A stretch of 64,000 nt of DNA, from positions 186,001 to 250,000 of the forward strand of contig CAWCWN010000004.1 of assembly GCA_963799245.1 (NCBI GenBank). The letters are read 5' to 3'. Every line of letters starts with the position of its first letter. Positions within the stretch are counted from its first letter, which is position 1. This DNA comes from CAWCWN01 sp963799245 (lineage in GTDB: Bacteria; Chloroflexota; Ktedonobacteria; Ktedonobacterales; Ktedonobacteraceae). The translations under genes and the position numbers were made by a program. The notes under the pieces were generated by a model that worked only from the letters and a program-made list of their open reading frames with translations, was not told the origin of the DNA and made no database searches. Below, piece after piece: positions 9,109-17,734 of the stretch.

Positions 9109-10059
9109 ATGACAGCAAGAAAATACCTTGTTACCGGTGGAGCCGGATTCATTGGTTCTCATATCGCAGAGGCGCTGCTCAAACGGAACGAGGCGGTGCG
9201 GGTGTTCGATAATCTGGCAACGGGTAATCAAAGCACTATGCAAGCGCTGCAAGGTCTTCCAGGAACTGTGGAGTTTGTTCAGGGAGACCTACGCGATATG
9301 GACGCCGTGAAGGAGGCGGTCAAAGGCGTAAAGATCGTCTTTCACCAGGCTGCCTTAGCCTCGGTACCTCGTTCCATTGCCCAACCGGTCGCATCGCTGG
9401 AGACGAATATCAATGGGACACAAAATGTTCTCCTTGCTGCACGCGACGCCGGTGTACGTCGCGTGGTGTATGCAAGCTCCTCAGCGGTCTACGGCAACAC
9501 TCCTATCTTGCCCAAACATGAAGAGATGCCCACGCAACCTATGTCGCCCTATGCCGTTCAAAAACTAGCCGGTGAGCTGCTCTGTAGAGTGTTTACGCAC
9601 GTTTACGGCGTCGAAACCGTTGCGCTCCGCTATTTCAACGTCTTCGGCCCCAGGCAGGATCCAGCTTCGGAATACGCGGCCGTCATCCCACGCTTTCTGA
9701 CAGCCCTCCTGGAGAAGCGCCGTCCGATTATCTTTGGAGACGGCGAGCAAACACGCGATTTCACATACATCGAGAACGTTGTAGAGGCCAATCTCCTGGC
9801 CTCTATATCTCCGGATGCCGTCGGAGAAGCAATTAACATCGGCTGCGGTGAGCAGATCTCGCTGAACAGCATCTTACACATTGCGAGCGAACTGCTGGGG
9901 ATACAGGTTGATGCAGAATATCAGGAGCGACGCCCAGGCGATGTCCGCGATAGTCTCGCCGATATTACCAAGGCGCGGAGGCTCCTTGGATACACGCCGG
10001 CCATTAATTTCCGCGAGGGATTGGCACTTACCCTCGCGATGCTCACTGCTGCGCAATAA
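9109..10059 (+). CDS. NAD-dependent UDP-sugar 4-epimerase (WbpP/GalE-like)
   Basis: A 316-residue extended SDR. The N-terminus has GGAGFIG (residues 10-16); the catalytic SSS at 123-125 and Y148-x3-K152 (in SPYAVQKLAG) are intact. Features such as ASVPRSIAQP and FNVFGPRQDP fit the WbpP/TviC branch, which epimerises UDP-GlcNAc or its uronic acid at C4; GalE-type activity is the alternative. It follows the LuxR regulator by 165 bases on the same strand and opens the polysaccharide locus. It probably supplies a galacto-configured amino sugar nucleotide for the glycosyltransferases downstream. Confidence 0.88.
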   Translation: MTARKYLVTGGAGFIGSHIAEALLKRNEAVRVFDNLATGNQSTMQALQGLPGTVEFVQGDLRDMDAVKEAVKGVKIVFHQAALASVPRSIAQPVASLETNINGTQNVLLAARDAGVRRVVYASSSAVYGNTPILPKHEEMPTQPMSPYAVQKLAGELLCRVFTHVYGVETVALRYFNVFGPRQDPASEYAAVIPRFLTALLEKRRPIIFGDGEQTRDFTYIENVVEANLLASISPDAVGEAINIGCGEQISLNSILHIASELLGIQVDAEYQERRPGDVRDSLADITKARRLLGYTPAINFREGLALTLAMLTAAQ

Positions 10060-10114
10060 TCCCGATCGCCATTGTATTAAGAACGCGAACCCCCTGTCCT
10101 ACCTCTATGTTCAC

Positions 10115-10252
10115 AATCCTGCTCTTTAGGCAATGAGTTAGAAAAGTTAGGAATATGTACCACGGCACAACATTCGCGACATCATTTCAACGTTGTTAAA
10201 AACCCTGGTGCTATAGATAAAACTCTATGCTTAACTTCAAAGAACGTTGATA
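10115..10252. repeat. duplicated gene-leader, copy 1
   Basis: This untranslated stretch matches the reverse complement of 27482-27620 over its whole length with scattered differences (for example AACCCTGGTGCTATAGATAA against AACCCTGGCGCTATGGATAA). In both places it lies just upstream of a gene and points toward it, so it is probably a duplicated promoter or leader. Confidence 0.7.
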
Positions 10253-10373
10253 CACATGACATATTTATAAGAATACGGATAGTAAGCTATGAAATCTTGT
10301 CTCCTTCTCAATCAAGACCAAGGGAGCGCACAACTTTGCCCGCCGGCTAGGAACGGTCTTTACGCGCTTTGGC

Positions 10374-11624
10374 GTGTCTGAGGCACCTACCAGGCAGGCA
10401 TTGTACACAATTATAGACTCGCTGCAACAGTATAATGCGGAACCAACTTTTTTCATCCCTGCTGTAGTATTGCATCGACATCCTCAGTTGATTGCAGAGA
10501 TAGCCCGTAGTGGTGTCGAGATCGGTATACATGGATACGTCCACAATGATTATCGCCATTTAAGCGAAAGTGAGCAATATGAACAAACCCGGCAAGCTAT
10601 CGCAGTATTTGAGAAAACTTTAATTTCGTATCATGGGTTTCGTAACCCCTATCTTGGATGGACAGAAGAAGCGCTGCATATCTTTGCTGCGCTCGGCTTT
10701 ATGTATGAGAGCAACGAGGCGGTCATCCATGATGTTATTGATCTCGATCGCTTCACACTTCTGCTAAGAAATGGGTATGAAAAGTCACTGCAGCTTTTCC
10801 AGGCTACAGCCTGTAATGCATATGCTCTACGTCCACATTTTGAAGGCGCGCTCCTGCGTATGCCGACCAGTATTCCAGATGACGAGATGCTTTTTGATCG
10901 CCTACGTATCACTGACCCCAAAGGGGTTGGAGGCATCTGGAGCAAAATCATGCAGCGTGTCTATGAACTTGGTGGCCTTTATACGCTCAATCTTCATCCA
11001 GAACGCGGCATCCTCTGTAAACAGGCGCTTGACATCTTGCTATCCCATGCTCACAACCAGCCACTCCCGGTCTGGGTGGCTCGCTTAAGCGATGTTGCCC
11101 ACTGGTGGAATGAACGCAGCCGCTTCAGGCTGAATATTACAGCGCAAGGCGCAGATCACTGGCTTGTTGAAGCCAGCTGCACTCCTCGTGCTACGTTACT
11201 TGCGCGTCAAATCATCGTCGAGGATCAGCCTGCAACACCCTGGTTTGGTGCTGATGCTTGTATACAAGCTCACCGCTGTATAGTGCATGCTGTGAAGTGC
11301 CCCTGTATCGGAGTTTCACAAGCAACAGCTCAAGAAGTTGTTGCTTTCCTTTATGAACAGGGATATCCAAACGTGCGTTGCTCTCCAGAAGATGCCCACA
11401 TACACACGTTGTACCTGGATATCCCTGAAGGGTTGGGCACGGAGCGCAAAGAGCAAATGCTACGGCGAAGTGCGCTTATAGAACAAATTGAACAATTGGA
11501 AGCTCCGCTCCTCCGTTTTGGATGCTGGCCTTACTGTAGCCGCGCAGCGCTTGCGGTGAGTGGGGATATTGACTCTGTGACAATCCAGGATTTCTTCCTG
11601 CGTATTATCGAAGTCCATAGTTAG
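10374..11624 (+). CDS. polysaccharide deacetylase-like protein, 5' end disturbed
   Basis: The NodB-like half shows HGYVH (metal-binding motif 2) and FRNPYL (motif 3); a ~180-residue C-terminal extension is of unknown function. From GTG 10374 the product is 416 residues, but the same frame continues upstream as SFSIKTKGAHNFARRLGTVF, the normal domain start. The ATG for that part (10290) is out of frame by one base. The first catalytic Asp position reads Lys (SIK), so even a corrected protein may not deacetylate. The 5' part matches 27750-27840 closely. Convergent with the glycosidase gene; the two stop codons overlap. Confidence 0.7.
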   Translation: MSEAPTRQALYTIIDSLQQYNAEPTFFIPAVVLHRHPQLIAEIARSGVEIGIHGYVHNDYRHLSESEQYEQTRQAIAVFEKTLISYHGFRNPYLGWTEEALHIFAALGFMYESNEAVIHDVIDLDRFTLLLRNGYEKSLQLFQATACNAYALRPHFEGALLRMPTSIPDDEMLFDRLRITDPKGVGGIWSKIMQRVYELGGLYTLNLHPERGILCKQALDILLSHAHNQPLPVWVARLSDVAHWWNERSRFRLNITAQGADHWLVEASCTPRATLLARQIIVEDQPATPWFGADACIQAHRCIVHAVKCPCIGVSQATAQEVVAFLYEQGYPNVRCSPEDAHIHTLYLDIPEGLGTERKEQMLRRSALIEQIEQLEAPLLRFGCWPYCSRAALAVSGDIDSVTIQDFFLRIIEVHS

Positions 11625-12982
11625 GACGAGTCTTGCTGAGCCGTGACTCGCCGCGCCTGCGGTGTAGCGATGACGGCCCCGCATCTGCCTGAGAGGAGTT
11701 GCTGGAAGATGGTACTACCAGCGAGGCCCGTCAGCTCTTCCTCTGCTTGCCGTGCATTGTCAGAAGTGGTCACCAGCTGACAATCCAGCCTCTGGCCTGG
11801 AATAAGCGTTGATCCTGTTAGAGCCGGGGGTGATAAGGAAGTAACTCCGCTACTATACTCTGCAATCATACTTTTCATGGCGGAATACTCAGGCCGGGGT
11901 TTTCCGCTCGCATCAAACATATCTAAGCCAGAATCACCTGAACCTCCATGGTTATACAGGGTAAACTCGTTAGCAAAATCTGTTTGCGCGGCAATCATAC
12001 TATTGAGGGCAGCAGTAACGAAATGAGCAAAGCCGGGGTCAGATGTCCAATTAGCATTATTGCCACTATACTCGTTCCATTCGGTGATCCCAACAGGCAA
12101 ATTTTTCCCTAAAATACTTTTAATCAATTGTCTGGTTTTAATAACCTCAGCACCAAATAATGAGGGGTCATTGCTATATTCATGAAATGAAACGGCATCT
12201 GGTAACACTCCTGAAGCCTTGACGCCTTTTAGAAAATCAGGGATCCAGTGAGGAGTCACGATCGGACCCTCTCCCGCAACAGGTCCAATAAAAATTGCCT
12301 CGGGATTGATCTTGCGAAGTTGTGGAATAAGTCTATTCCATGATTGTAGATATGCTGGCATATTTGGCGCTCCATGTTCCCCAGGTTCATTGCCAAATTC
12401 ATACATGTTACATCTATCGCCGGCTAATTGCACAATATGCTTGTTATAAGCAAATGCGCGTGGGCCGGTACTTGCCAGTACACCCAGACACTGTGCACCC
12501 ATGTCACTGACGAATTTAAGCCTGCGTTCTGTTTCAGCGTCATTGGCCAGAGCGGAGTATTCACTATATGGGGAGAAAAACCAGACACGTATCAAGGGAA
12601 AATGTGCTTCTTTTACCAGCTGTTGTACTTTAGTATTTGTCTCAATGTTATTAGTAGTATTCCAAAGGTTTGTGTCATTCACTCCAAACACATACGAGGA
12701 GACACCACTATTCAGGGACTTTTCTCCCGGCAAAATCATGGGGTTACGAGGAAAGAATGTTCGTTGCAGGTTTCTTGCCATACTATTATACGAATTTACG
12801 GCACTATTATACGTATTTACGGCCAAAAATACTCCAGAAATAATGATCAAGCCGATGAATATGTATCTGAAAAGCTTCTTCGCTTTTGATCTATCCTTTT
12901 TAACATGCGGCTCTTTTGTTCTATCGTATAATTTGAAGTTGCTTCTTCTGTTCTGATTACCGGAACTCTGATTATTGTCCAT
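11621..12982 (-). CDS. membrane-anchored clan-A glycosidase-like protein with grafted tail
   Basis: 453 residues. A lysine-rich cytoplasmic start, one membrane anchor (~40-58, YIFIGLIIISGVFLAVNTY), then an extracellular TIM-barrel glycosidase-like domain. The acid/base candidate is Glu in YEFGNEPGE and the nucleophile candidate is Glu in GITEWNEYSG, as in clan GH-A. The last ~55 residues do not belong to the barrel: LDCQLVTTSDNARQAEEEL and GSTIFQQLL match, in frame, the central part of the ATP-grasp protein at 24906-26198. The 3' end therefore looks like a recombination graft. ATG 12982 has GAGGTGATAA upstream. Last gene of the minus-strand polysaccharide run; it probably trims or releases the polymer. 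Confidence 0.75.
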   Translation of the reverse strand: MDNNQSSGNQNRRSNFKLYDRTKEPHVKKDRSKAKKLFRYIFIGLIIISGVFLAVNTYNSAVNSYNSMARNLQRTFFPRNPMILPGEKSLNSGVSSYVFGVNDTNLWNTTNNIETNTKVQQLVKEAHFPLIRVWFFSPYSEYSALANDAETERRLKFVSDMGAQCLGVLASTGPRAFAYNKHIVQLAGDRCNMYEFGNEPGEHGAPNMPAYLQSWNRLIPQLRKINPEAIFIGPVAGEGPIVTPHWIPDFLKGVKASGVLPDAVSFHEYSNDPSLFGAEVIKTRQLIKSILGKNLPVGITEWNEYSGNNANWTSDPGFAHFVTAALNSMIAAQTDFANEFTLYNHGGSGDSGLDMFDASGKPRPEYSAMKSMIAEYSSGVTSLSPPALTGSTLIPGQRLDCQLVTTSDNARQAEEELTGLAGSTIFQQLLSGRCGAVIATPQARRVTAQQDSS

Positions 12983-13169
12983 TTATCACCTCATTACTTG
13001 ATCATGACATGATTGTGCATCCTGCTCCCTCAGCTATCCAGGCACCTTTCTCATCATCCTTCATGTTATTCCCCTATATCAGTGACTGTGGATAATTGCT
13101 TTCAATCCGCCATGCACCATGCCCTTGGCCAGTTACTGCATCACAACAAATTGTAATAGAATCGGCCAG

Positions 13170-14219
13170 CTATGCCCAGGCAGTGATCACATATTTTCGT
13201 ATAAGAGGATGCCAACGCAAGCGGGTGAAGAAGCCCCACAGGCCGGCCGTCTCTGCAGCCATCACCAACCAATGTTGACTTACATCTACCTCAACACGCC
13301 GAAGTAGATACTGCTCATTTCGAGGCTTATTGAAGCCATAAACCGTTGTGACTGCCCACGCATAGCCTGCTTGTTGCACGGCACGGAGAACATCCTCGCC
13401 AATATGCTGGGGCTGTCCAACAGGATAAGCAAAGATCCGCACTGGCTGACCCAACCCTTGCTCGAGCACCCTGCGGCACTCTTCTACCTCCCAGCGCACC
13501 TCCTCAGCATTGGCCAGATATGCCAGAATGGGATGATGCATGCTATGCCCCCCAAATGAAACCCAGCCACTCTCCTGCATCTCGCGGACCTGCGCCCATG
13601 TCATTGGCAGCGTCGCTTCTTCCTCTGCGCGCACAGCGGCAGGCACATCTAATGCCTCACGTACCGCTCTGAGGAACGCTTCACGCTCCGCAACCGCTTT
13701 AGCATAGCGCAGATGCATATCGATGGCCTGTGTCAAGGCTTTTCGTTCCTCTGCCTGCTGCAAGTGATACGTGCGTCCTGCTATCGTCACCTTGTCGACC
13801 TGGGCTCGCTGCACGAGACGCTTCCCCTCTCGCCACCAGAAGTAGTCGCCGCTCTCGAGATAGCCAGGAATGAGAAAAATGGTCAGAGGCACCCGCAACT
13901 GCCGGGCAAGCGCAAAGGCATGCGTATAGTTGTCCTGGTAGCCATCATCGAATGTGAGCGCGAGCAGCGGACGCCCTCGCTGCTCTGCCCCGGCTACAGT
14001 CGAGAGTTCTTGCAGAGCCTCCTCCAGAGGCAACAAGCGATAGTGGCGGCGCAGGTAGAGCAGATGGCGGCGCAGGTCACCTCCCGTCGCACAATGATAG
14101 TTCAGGATAACCAGGCTTCGTCCCGAACGCCCCGTCCACCAGCGCGCCAGTTTCACCAGCCCACTATAGTATAAACATGCTGCAATATACGTTAGTATGC
14201 GCTTACGTATGAGTTTCAT
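13170..14219 (-). CDS. polysaccharide deacetylase A (NodB family)
   Basis: About 349 residues from ATG 14219, chosen over an upstream in-frame ATG because AAGGAAG lies just before it. NodB motifs are intact: LALTFDDGYQDN (motif 1) and GGHSMHHPIL (motif 2). A hydrophobic N-terminal segment may anchor or secrete it. It removes N-acetyl (or O-acetyl) groups from a sugar polymer. The middle 838 bases are identical, wherever I compared, to those of the next gene, while both gene ends differ (C-terminus here WGFFTRLRWHPLIRKYV). A remnant of this gene's 3' end also occurs at 24509-24575. Confidence 0.88.
   Translation of the reverse strand: MKLIRKRILTYIAACLYYSGLVKLARWWTGRSGRSLVILNYHCATGGDLRRHLLYLRRHYRLLPLEEALQELSTVAGAEQRGRPLLALTFDDGYQDNYTHAFALARQLRVPLTIFLIPGYLESGDYFWWREGKRLVQRAQVDKVTIAGRTYHLQQAEERKALTQAIDMHLRYAKAVAEREAFLRAVREALDVPAAVRAEEEATLPMTWAQVREMQESGWVSFGGHSMHHPILAYLANAEEVRWEVEECRRVLEQGLGQPVRIFAYPVGQPQHIGEDVLRAVQQAGYAWAVTTVYGFNKPRNEQYLLRRVEVDVSQHWLVMAAETAGLWGFFTRLRWHPLIRKYVITAWA
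13348..14185. repeat. 838-bp identical block, copy A
   Basis: Identical by eye to 14426-15263 at a constant offset of 1078 bases, covering the core of deacetylase A. Identity stops abruptly on both sides inside the coding regions. Confidence 0.85.
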
Positions 14220-14244
14220 CTCTATCTTCCTTGTAATAGTCAGG

Positions 14245-15288
14245 TTACCCATCGCCGTAGCGACCAGCTAAAGAATTCACTAGAGTATTCTTCCACAGGG
14301 GCGAGAAAAATTTCCATACGCCAGACGTTTCTGCTGCCATCACAAGCCAGTGGCGACTCGGTTCGCTTAAAATGCGTCGAAGCTGATGTGGATCGCTTTG
14401 CGGACCATTGGTGCCGCGGATGGTCGTGACTGCCCACGCATAGCCTGCTTGTTGCACGGCACGGAGAACATCCTCGCCAATATGCTGGGGCTGTCCAACA
14501 GGATAAGCAAAGATCCGCACTGGCTGACCCAACCCTTGCTCGAGCACCCTGCGGCACTCTTCTACCTCCCAGCGCACCTCCTCAGCATTGGCCAGATATG
14601 CCAGAATGGGATGATGCATGCTATGCCCCCCAAATGAAACCCAGCCACTCTCCTGCATCTCGCGGACCTGCGCCCATGTCATTGGCAGCGTCGCTTCTTC
14701 CTCTGCGCGCACAGCGGCAGGCACATCTAATGCCTCACGTACCGCTCTGAGGAACGCTTCACGCTCCGCAACCGCTTTAGCATAGCGCAGATGCATATCG
14801 ATGGCCTGTGTCAAGGCTTTTCGTTCCTCTGCCTGCTGCAAGTGATACGTGCGTCCTGCTATCGTCACCTTGTCGACCTGGGCTCGCTGCACGAGACGCT
14901 TCCCCTCTCGCCACCAGAAGTAGTCGCCGCTCTCGAGATAGCCAGGAATGAGAAAAATGGTCAGAGGCACCCGCAACTGCCGGGCAAGCGCAAAGGCATG
15001 CGTATAGTTGTCCTGGTAGCCATCATCGAATGTGAGCGCGAGCAGCGGACGCCCTCGCTGCTCTGCCCCGGCTACAGTCGAGAGTTCTTGCAGAGCCTCC
15101 TCCAGAGGCAACAAGCGATAGTGGCGGCGCAGGTAGAGCAGATGGCGGCGCAGGTCACCTCCCGTCGCACAATGATAGTTCAGGATAACCAGGCTTCGTC
15201 CCGAACGCCCCGTCCACCAGCGCGCCAGTTTCACCAGCCCACTATAGTATAAACATGCTGCAACAAATACCCCTATCTGCTTACGCAT
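14245..15288 (-). CDS. polysaccharide deacetylase B (NodB family)
   Basis: 347 residues, paralogue of deacetylase A, with the same TFDDGYQDN and GHSMHH motifs and the same identical core. Its first ~8 residues (MRKQIGVF) and its last ~50 (ending VNSLAGRYGDG) are different. It ends 25 bases before the start of deacetylase A on the same strand, so the two are probably co-transcribed. A GAG-rich stretch just precedes the ATG at 15288. Two nearly identical deacetylases may act on different positions set by their tails, or one may simply be redundant after gene conversion. Confidence 0.88.
   Translation of the reverse strand: MRKQIGVFVAACLYYSGLVKLARWWTGRSGRSLVILNYHCATGGDLRRHLLYLRRHYRLLPLEEALQELSTVAGAEQRGRPLLALTFDDGYQDNYTHAFALARQLRVPLTIFLIPGYLESGDYFWWREGKRLVQRAQVDKVTIAGRTYHLQQAEERKALTQAIDMHLRYAKAVAEREAFLRAVREALDVPAAVRAEEEATLPMTWAQVREMQESGWVSFGGHSMHHPILAYLANAEEVRWEVEECRRVLEQGLGQPVRIFAYPVGQPQHIGEDVLRAVQQAGYAWAVTTIRGTNGPQSDPHQLRRILSEPSRHWLVMAAETSGVWKFFSPLWKNTLVNSLAGRYGDG
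14426..15263. repeat. 838-bp identical block, copy B
   Basis: Partner of 13348-14185. Differing 5' and 3' coding ends around an identical centre point to gene conversion rather than simple tandem duplication. Confidence 0.85.
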
Positions 15289-15303
15289 AAGCTGCTTCTC
15301 CCT

Positions 15304-16350
15304 TTAAGTCCTCTTCGATGCGCTTGCGCCCAGGCGCCCCCATAATGCAAAACGTAGTTTTTGACCTCTCGTTTTTTTGCTTGTTACTTTTTCATAAACT
15401 GCTAGAACTTGTTGCGCTACGGCTCCGCAATCCAGGTGCATGATATCGCTCCTACCAGTGGTTGGCCCGCAATGTTGGAGTGCCTGTTCGAGTGCGGCTG
15501 CCAATGCCTGGGGATCAGGAGGACATACACTGCATGCCCTGGTGCGACCGATGACCTGCGCTACATCACCCACATCCGTTGAGACGACTGCTACATTACA
15601 CGCCATTGTTTCCTTTACGATGTTAGGCGACCCCTCAGCAAGCGACGTGAGAATAAGCGCATTGCTCGCGTTGATGTACTGCACAACTGTTGCTTGTGGT
15701 AAGCCGTTGGCGACCACCAGTTCAGCAAATATCCCACTGGCACGCAGGCATTCTATGGCTGACTGCGCCAGCGGAAAGTTTTTCACTGCTTTCTTGGGAT
15801 CATTGCCGAAGAGGACATAGTAATGATCTTGATCCCAGCCCAATATGGCGCGAGCCTCAGCACGTGGAATGGGTTGGAACAATTCAAAGTCTACACCGTT
15901 AGGAATGATGAAGATATTGCCTTCCGACATGAATGTAGCCTTCTTCATTCCCCCTGATTTGACGATCACAGCATTAACATGATGGCACAGCCAACGACTG
16001 ATACGCTGTACAAGTGCATCTTTTTTGCCTTCAGCAGAGTTGATAGACAAAGAACTCAGCAAGTCAGATCCTAGAAAGGACGCGACTACGGGCGTTGTCC
16101 ACTGCATGCGTGCGATGAAACACCACTGGCCATAATGTCCATGCACGACATCGAAACGCAGTGTAAGCGTCTTGAGAAAAACCTGTAGGATCGCAGATGT
16201 ACAGCGTAGTAGTAAAGGTCCGGGCTTTGGATGAATGATCTCTACGTCAACCCCTGCTGCAATGAGCGAATCGACCTGGCTTTTGATAAATGTACCCGAA
16301 TGTGGTTTTTGTTCTGTCGGGTAGGCTCCTGTCACCATCAGAACACGCAT
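15304..16350 (-). CDS. glycosyltransferase family 4 (1)
   Basis: A GT-B fold retaining transferase. The N-terminus is RVLMVTGAYPTEQKPHSGTF; the C-terminal donor-site region reads LTSLAEGSPNIVKETMACNV. ATG 16350 is preferred because GAGGAAACCA precedes it; ATG 16392 would add 14 residues. The gene end is odd: the final codons (LWGRLGASASKRT) run through DNA that in another frame reads MGAPGRKRIEED, the usual GT4 tail also present at 26320-26355. The 3' end has thus acquired or shifted through a foreign GT fragment. Role: adds one sugar to the lipid-linked repeat on the cytoplasmic face. Substrate unknown. Confidence 0.85.
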   Translation of the reverse strand: MRVLMVTGAYPTEQKPHSGTFIKSQVDSLIAAGVDVEIIHPKPGPLLLRCTSAILQVFLKTLTLRFDVVHGHYGQWCFIARMQWTTPVVASFLGSDLLSSLSINSAEGKKDALVQRISRWLCHHVNAVIVKSGGMKKATFMSEGNIFIIPNGVDFELFQPIPRAEARAILGWDQDHYYVLFGNDPKKAVKNFPLAQSAIECLRASGIFAELVVANGLPQATVVQYINASNALILTSLAEGSPNIVKETMACNVAVVSTDVGDVAQVIGRTRACSVCPPDPQALAAALEQALQHCGPTTGRSDIMHLDCGAVAQQVLAVYEKVTSKKTRGQKLRFALWGRLGASASKRT

Positions 16351-16400
16351 TGGTTTCCTCGCCGTTTGGCGTTTCGAGTTTGTGAAAGACATAGCCGCTA

Positions 16401-17734
16401 CTATTCCTTTCGAATTTCCAGAGTGCCGGATTGCAAATCGCCCGGGGTTAGCTTCGCTTCGCTCCCTACCAGACTTTGATAAAGTTCTACGTACATATCC
16501 ATAATGTGCTGAAGTGAATAGTGTTGTTCAATCCTTATGCGCGCCGCATGTCCATATTCTTCAGCCAGCAGCGGATCGCACAGCAGTGTAAGCAGTGCCT
16601 TTGCCATGTTCTCATAGTCTTGCGGCTCGACAAGTAAGCCATTGATGCCATGCTGAATGATATCCTCGCTGCCGCTCACACGTGTCGCCACGCAGGGGAG
16701 GCCGCATGCCATCGCTTCCAGGACGGCGTTGGGCATGCCCTCAAAACGGGAGGGAAGTACTGCCAGGTCGCCTCGCTGAAACTGCTTTGGTATATCGCTC
16801 TGAAAGCCTGCAAATTCGACGCTGTCTGCAATACCCAGAGCCTTCGCCATGCACTCAAGCTGCGCCTGAAGGGGACCATCACCTACAATGATGAGCTGTG
16901 CCTGCGAGGAAGGCGCTAACTGCTCCTGTACCAGGCGCCAGGCCTGCAGTAGCACATCGATGCCTTTTTCGTAACGTAATAAGGAAACGCAGACCACTAC
17001 CCGTGGCCGATCGGCTGGGGAAGTTGACGTGGGGGCAGGCTGAAAACGCGCGATATCTATGCCATTGGGAATGAGGCGGATATCTGGCATGTTAAATTCA
17101 TGTGCTATCAGGTAGTCCACCATACGCATACTGAGCACGACTACCACAGCGTGTACGCTCTGCAGTAGAAAGCGAGTAAATTGTACGACGGGCTTGCCCA
17201 GCACTTCCAATGCAGATAAATCGCCATCTTCATTGATGCGCCCATTCACTTGCAAGCATGCTGCAGTAGCATCAAGTGGCCCGGCAAGCAGTGATGCTCT
17301 GGTCTGTAAACCTGTTGCACCGCTGGGGCCCGCGCTACGTACTGCTATGAGCATTGGTTTCCTGGTCAGGTAGCAGACGAAAGCGGCTGGCAATGCCAGC
17401 ATTCTGAGCTGATAGACGTGTAAGATATCGTAACGCCGACGGTATTGCCAGAGTCTCCAGCCCATAACCAGCAGCCCTAGCAGATAGAACAACTTCCGCA
17501 GCAGCCCGGGTAGCCTTTCTCGCTTACCCAGTAGCCTACCAGCTACACGAACAACTGGCACACCTTCGATCACTTCATGTTGTGGCCATTTCCTGTCGTG
17601 ACGCAATGTAATAATGGTTGCCTCATAGCCCCGTTCACGCAAACTTCTGCCCTGTGCAAGAGCCTGATTTTCAGCTCCGCCAGCCAGGGGAAAAAGCCAG
17701 AAATAGCAATGTAGATGCGTGGATTGTTCACCAT
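16401..17734 (-). CDS. glycosyltransferase family 4 (2), frameshifted near start
   Basis: GT4 enzyme with donor-site EGMPNAVLEAMACGLPCVAT and IPNGIDIARF. The uninterrupted frame begins only at RERGYEATIITL (17642). The true start is almost certainly ATG 17734: GGGAGGA precedes it, it overlaps the stop of the upstream flippase-polymerase gene by seven bases, and its frame gives PRIYIAISGFF. One missing base in the G4 run at 17687-17690 (CCCC on the coding strand) would join this to PLAGGAENQALAQGRSLRER, a perfect GT4 N-terminus. Either a homopolymer sequencing error or a phase-variable switch. Expected product ~440 residues. Confidence 0.85.
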
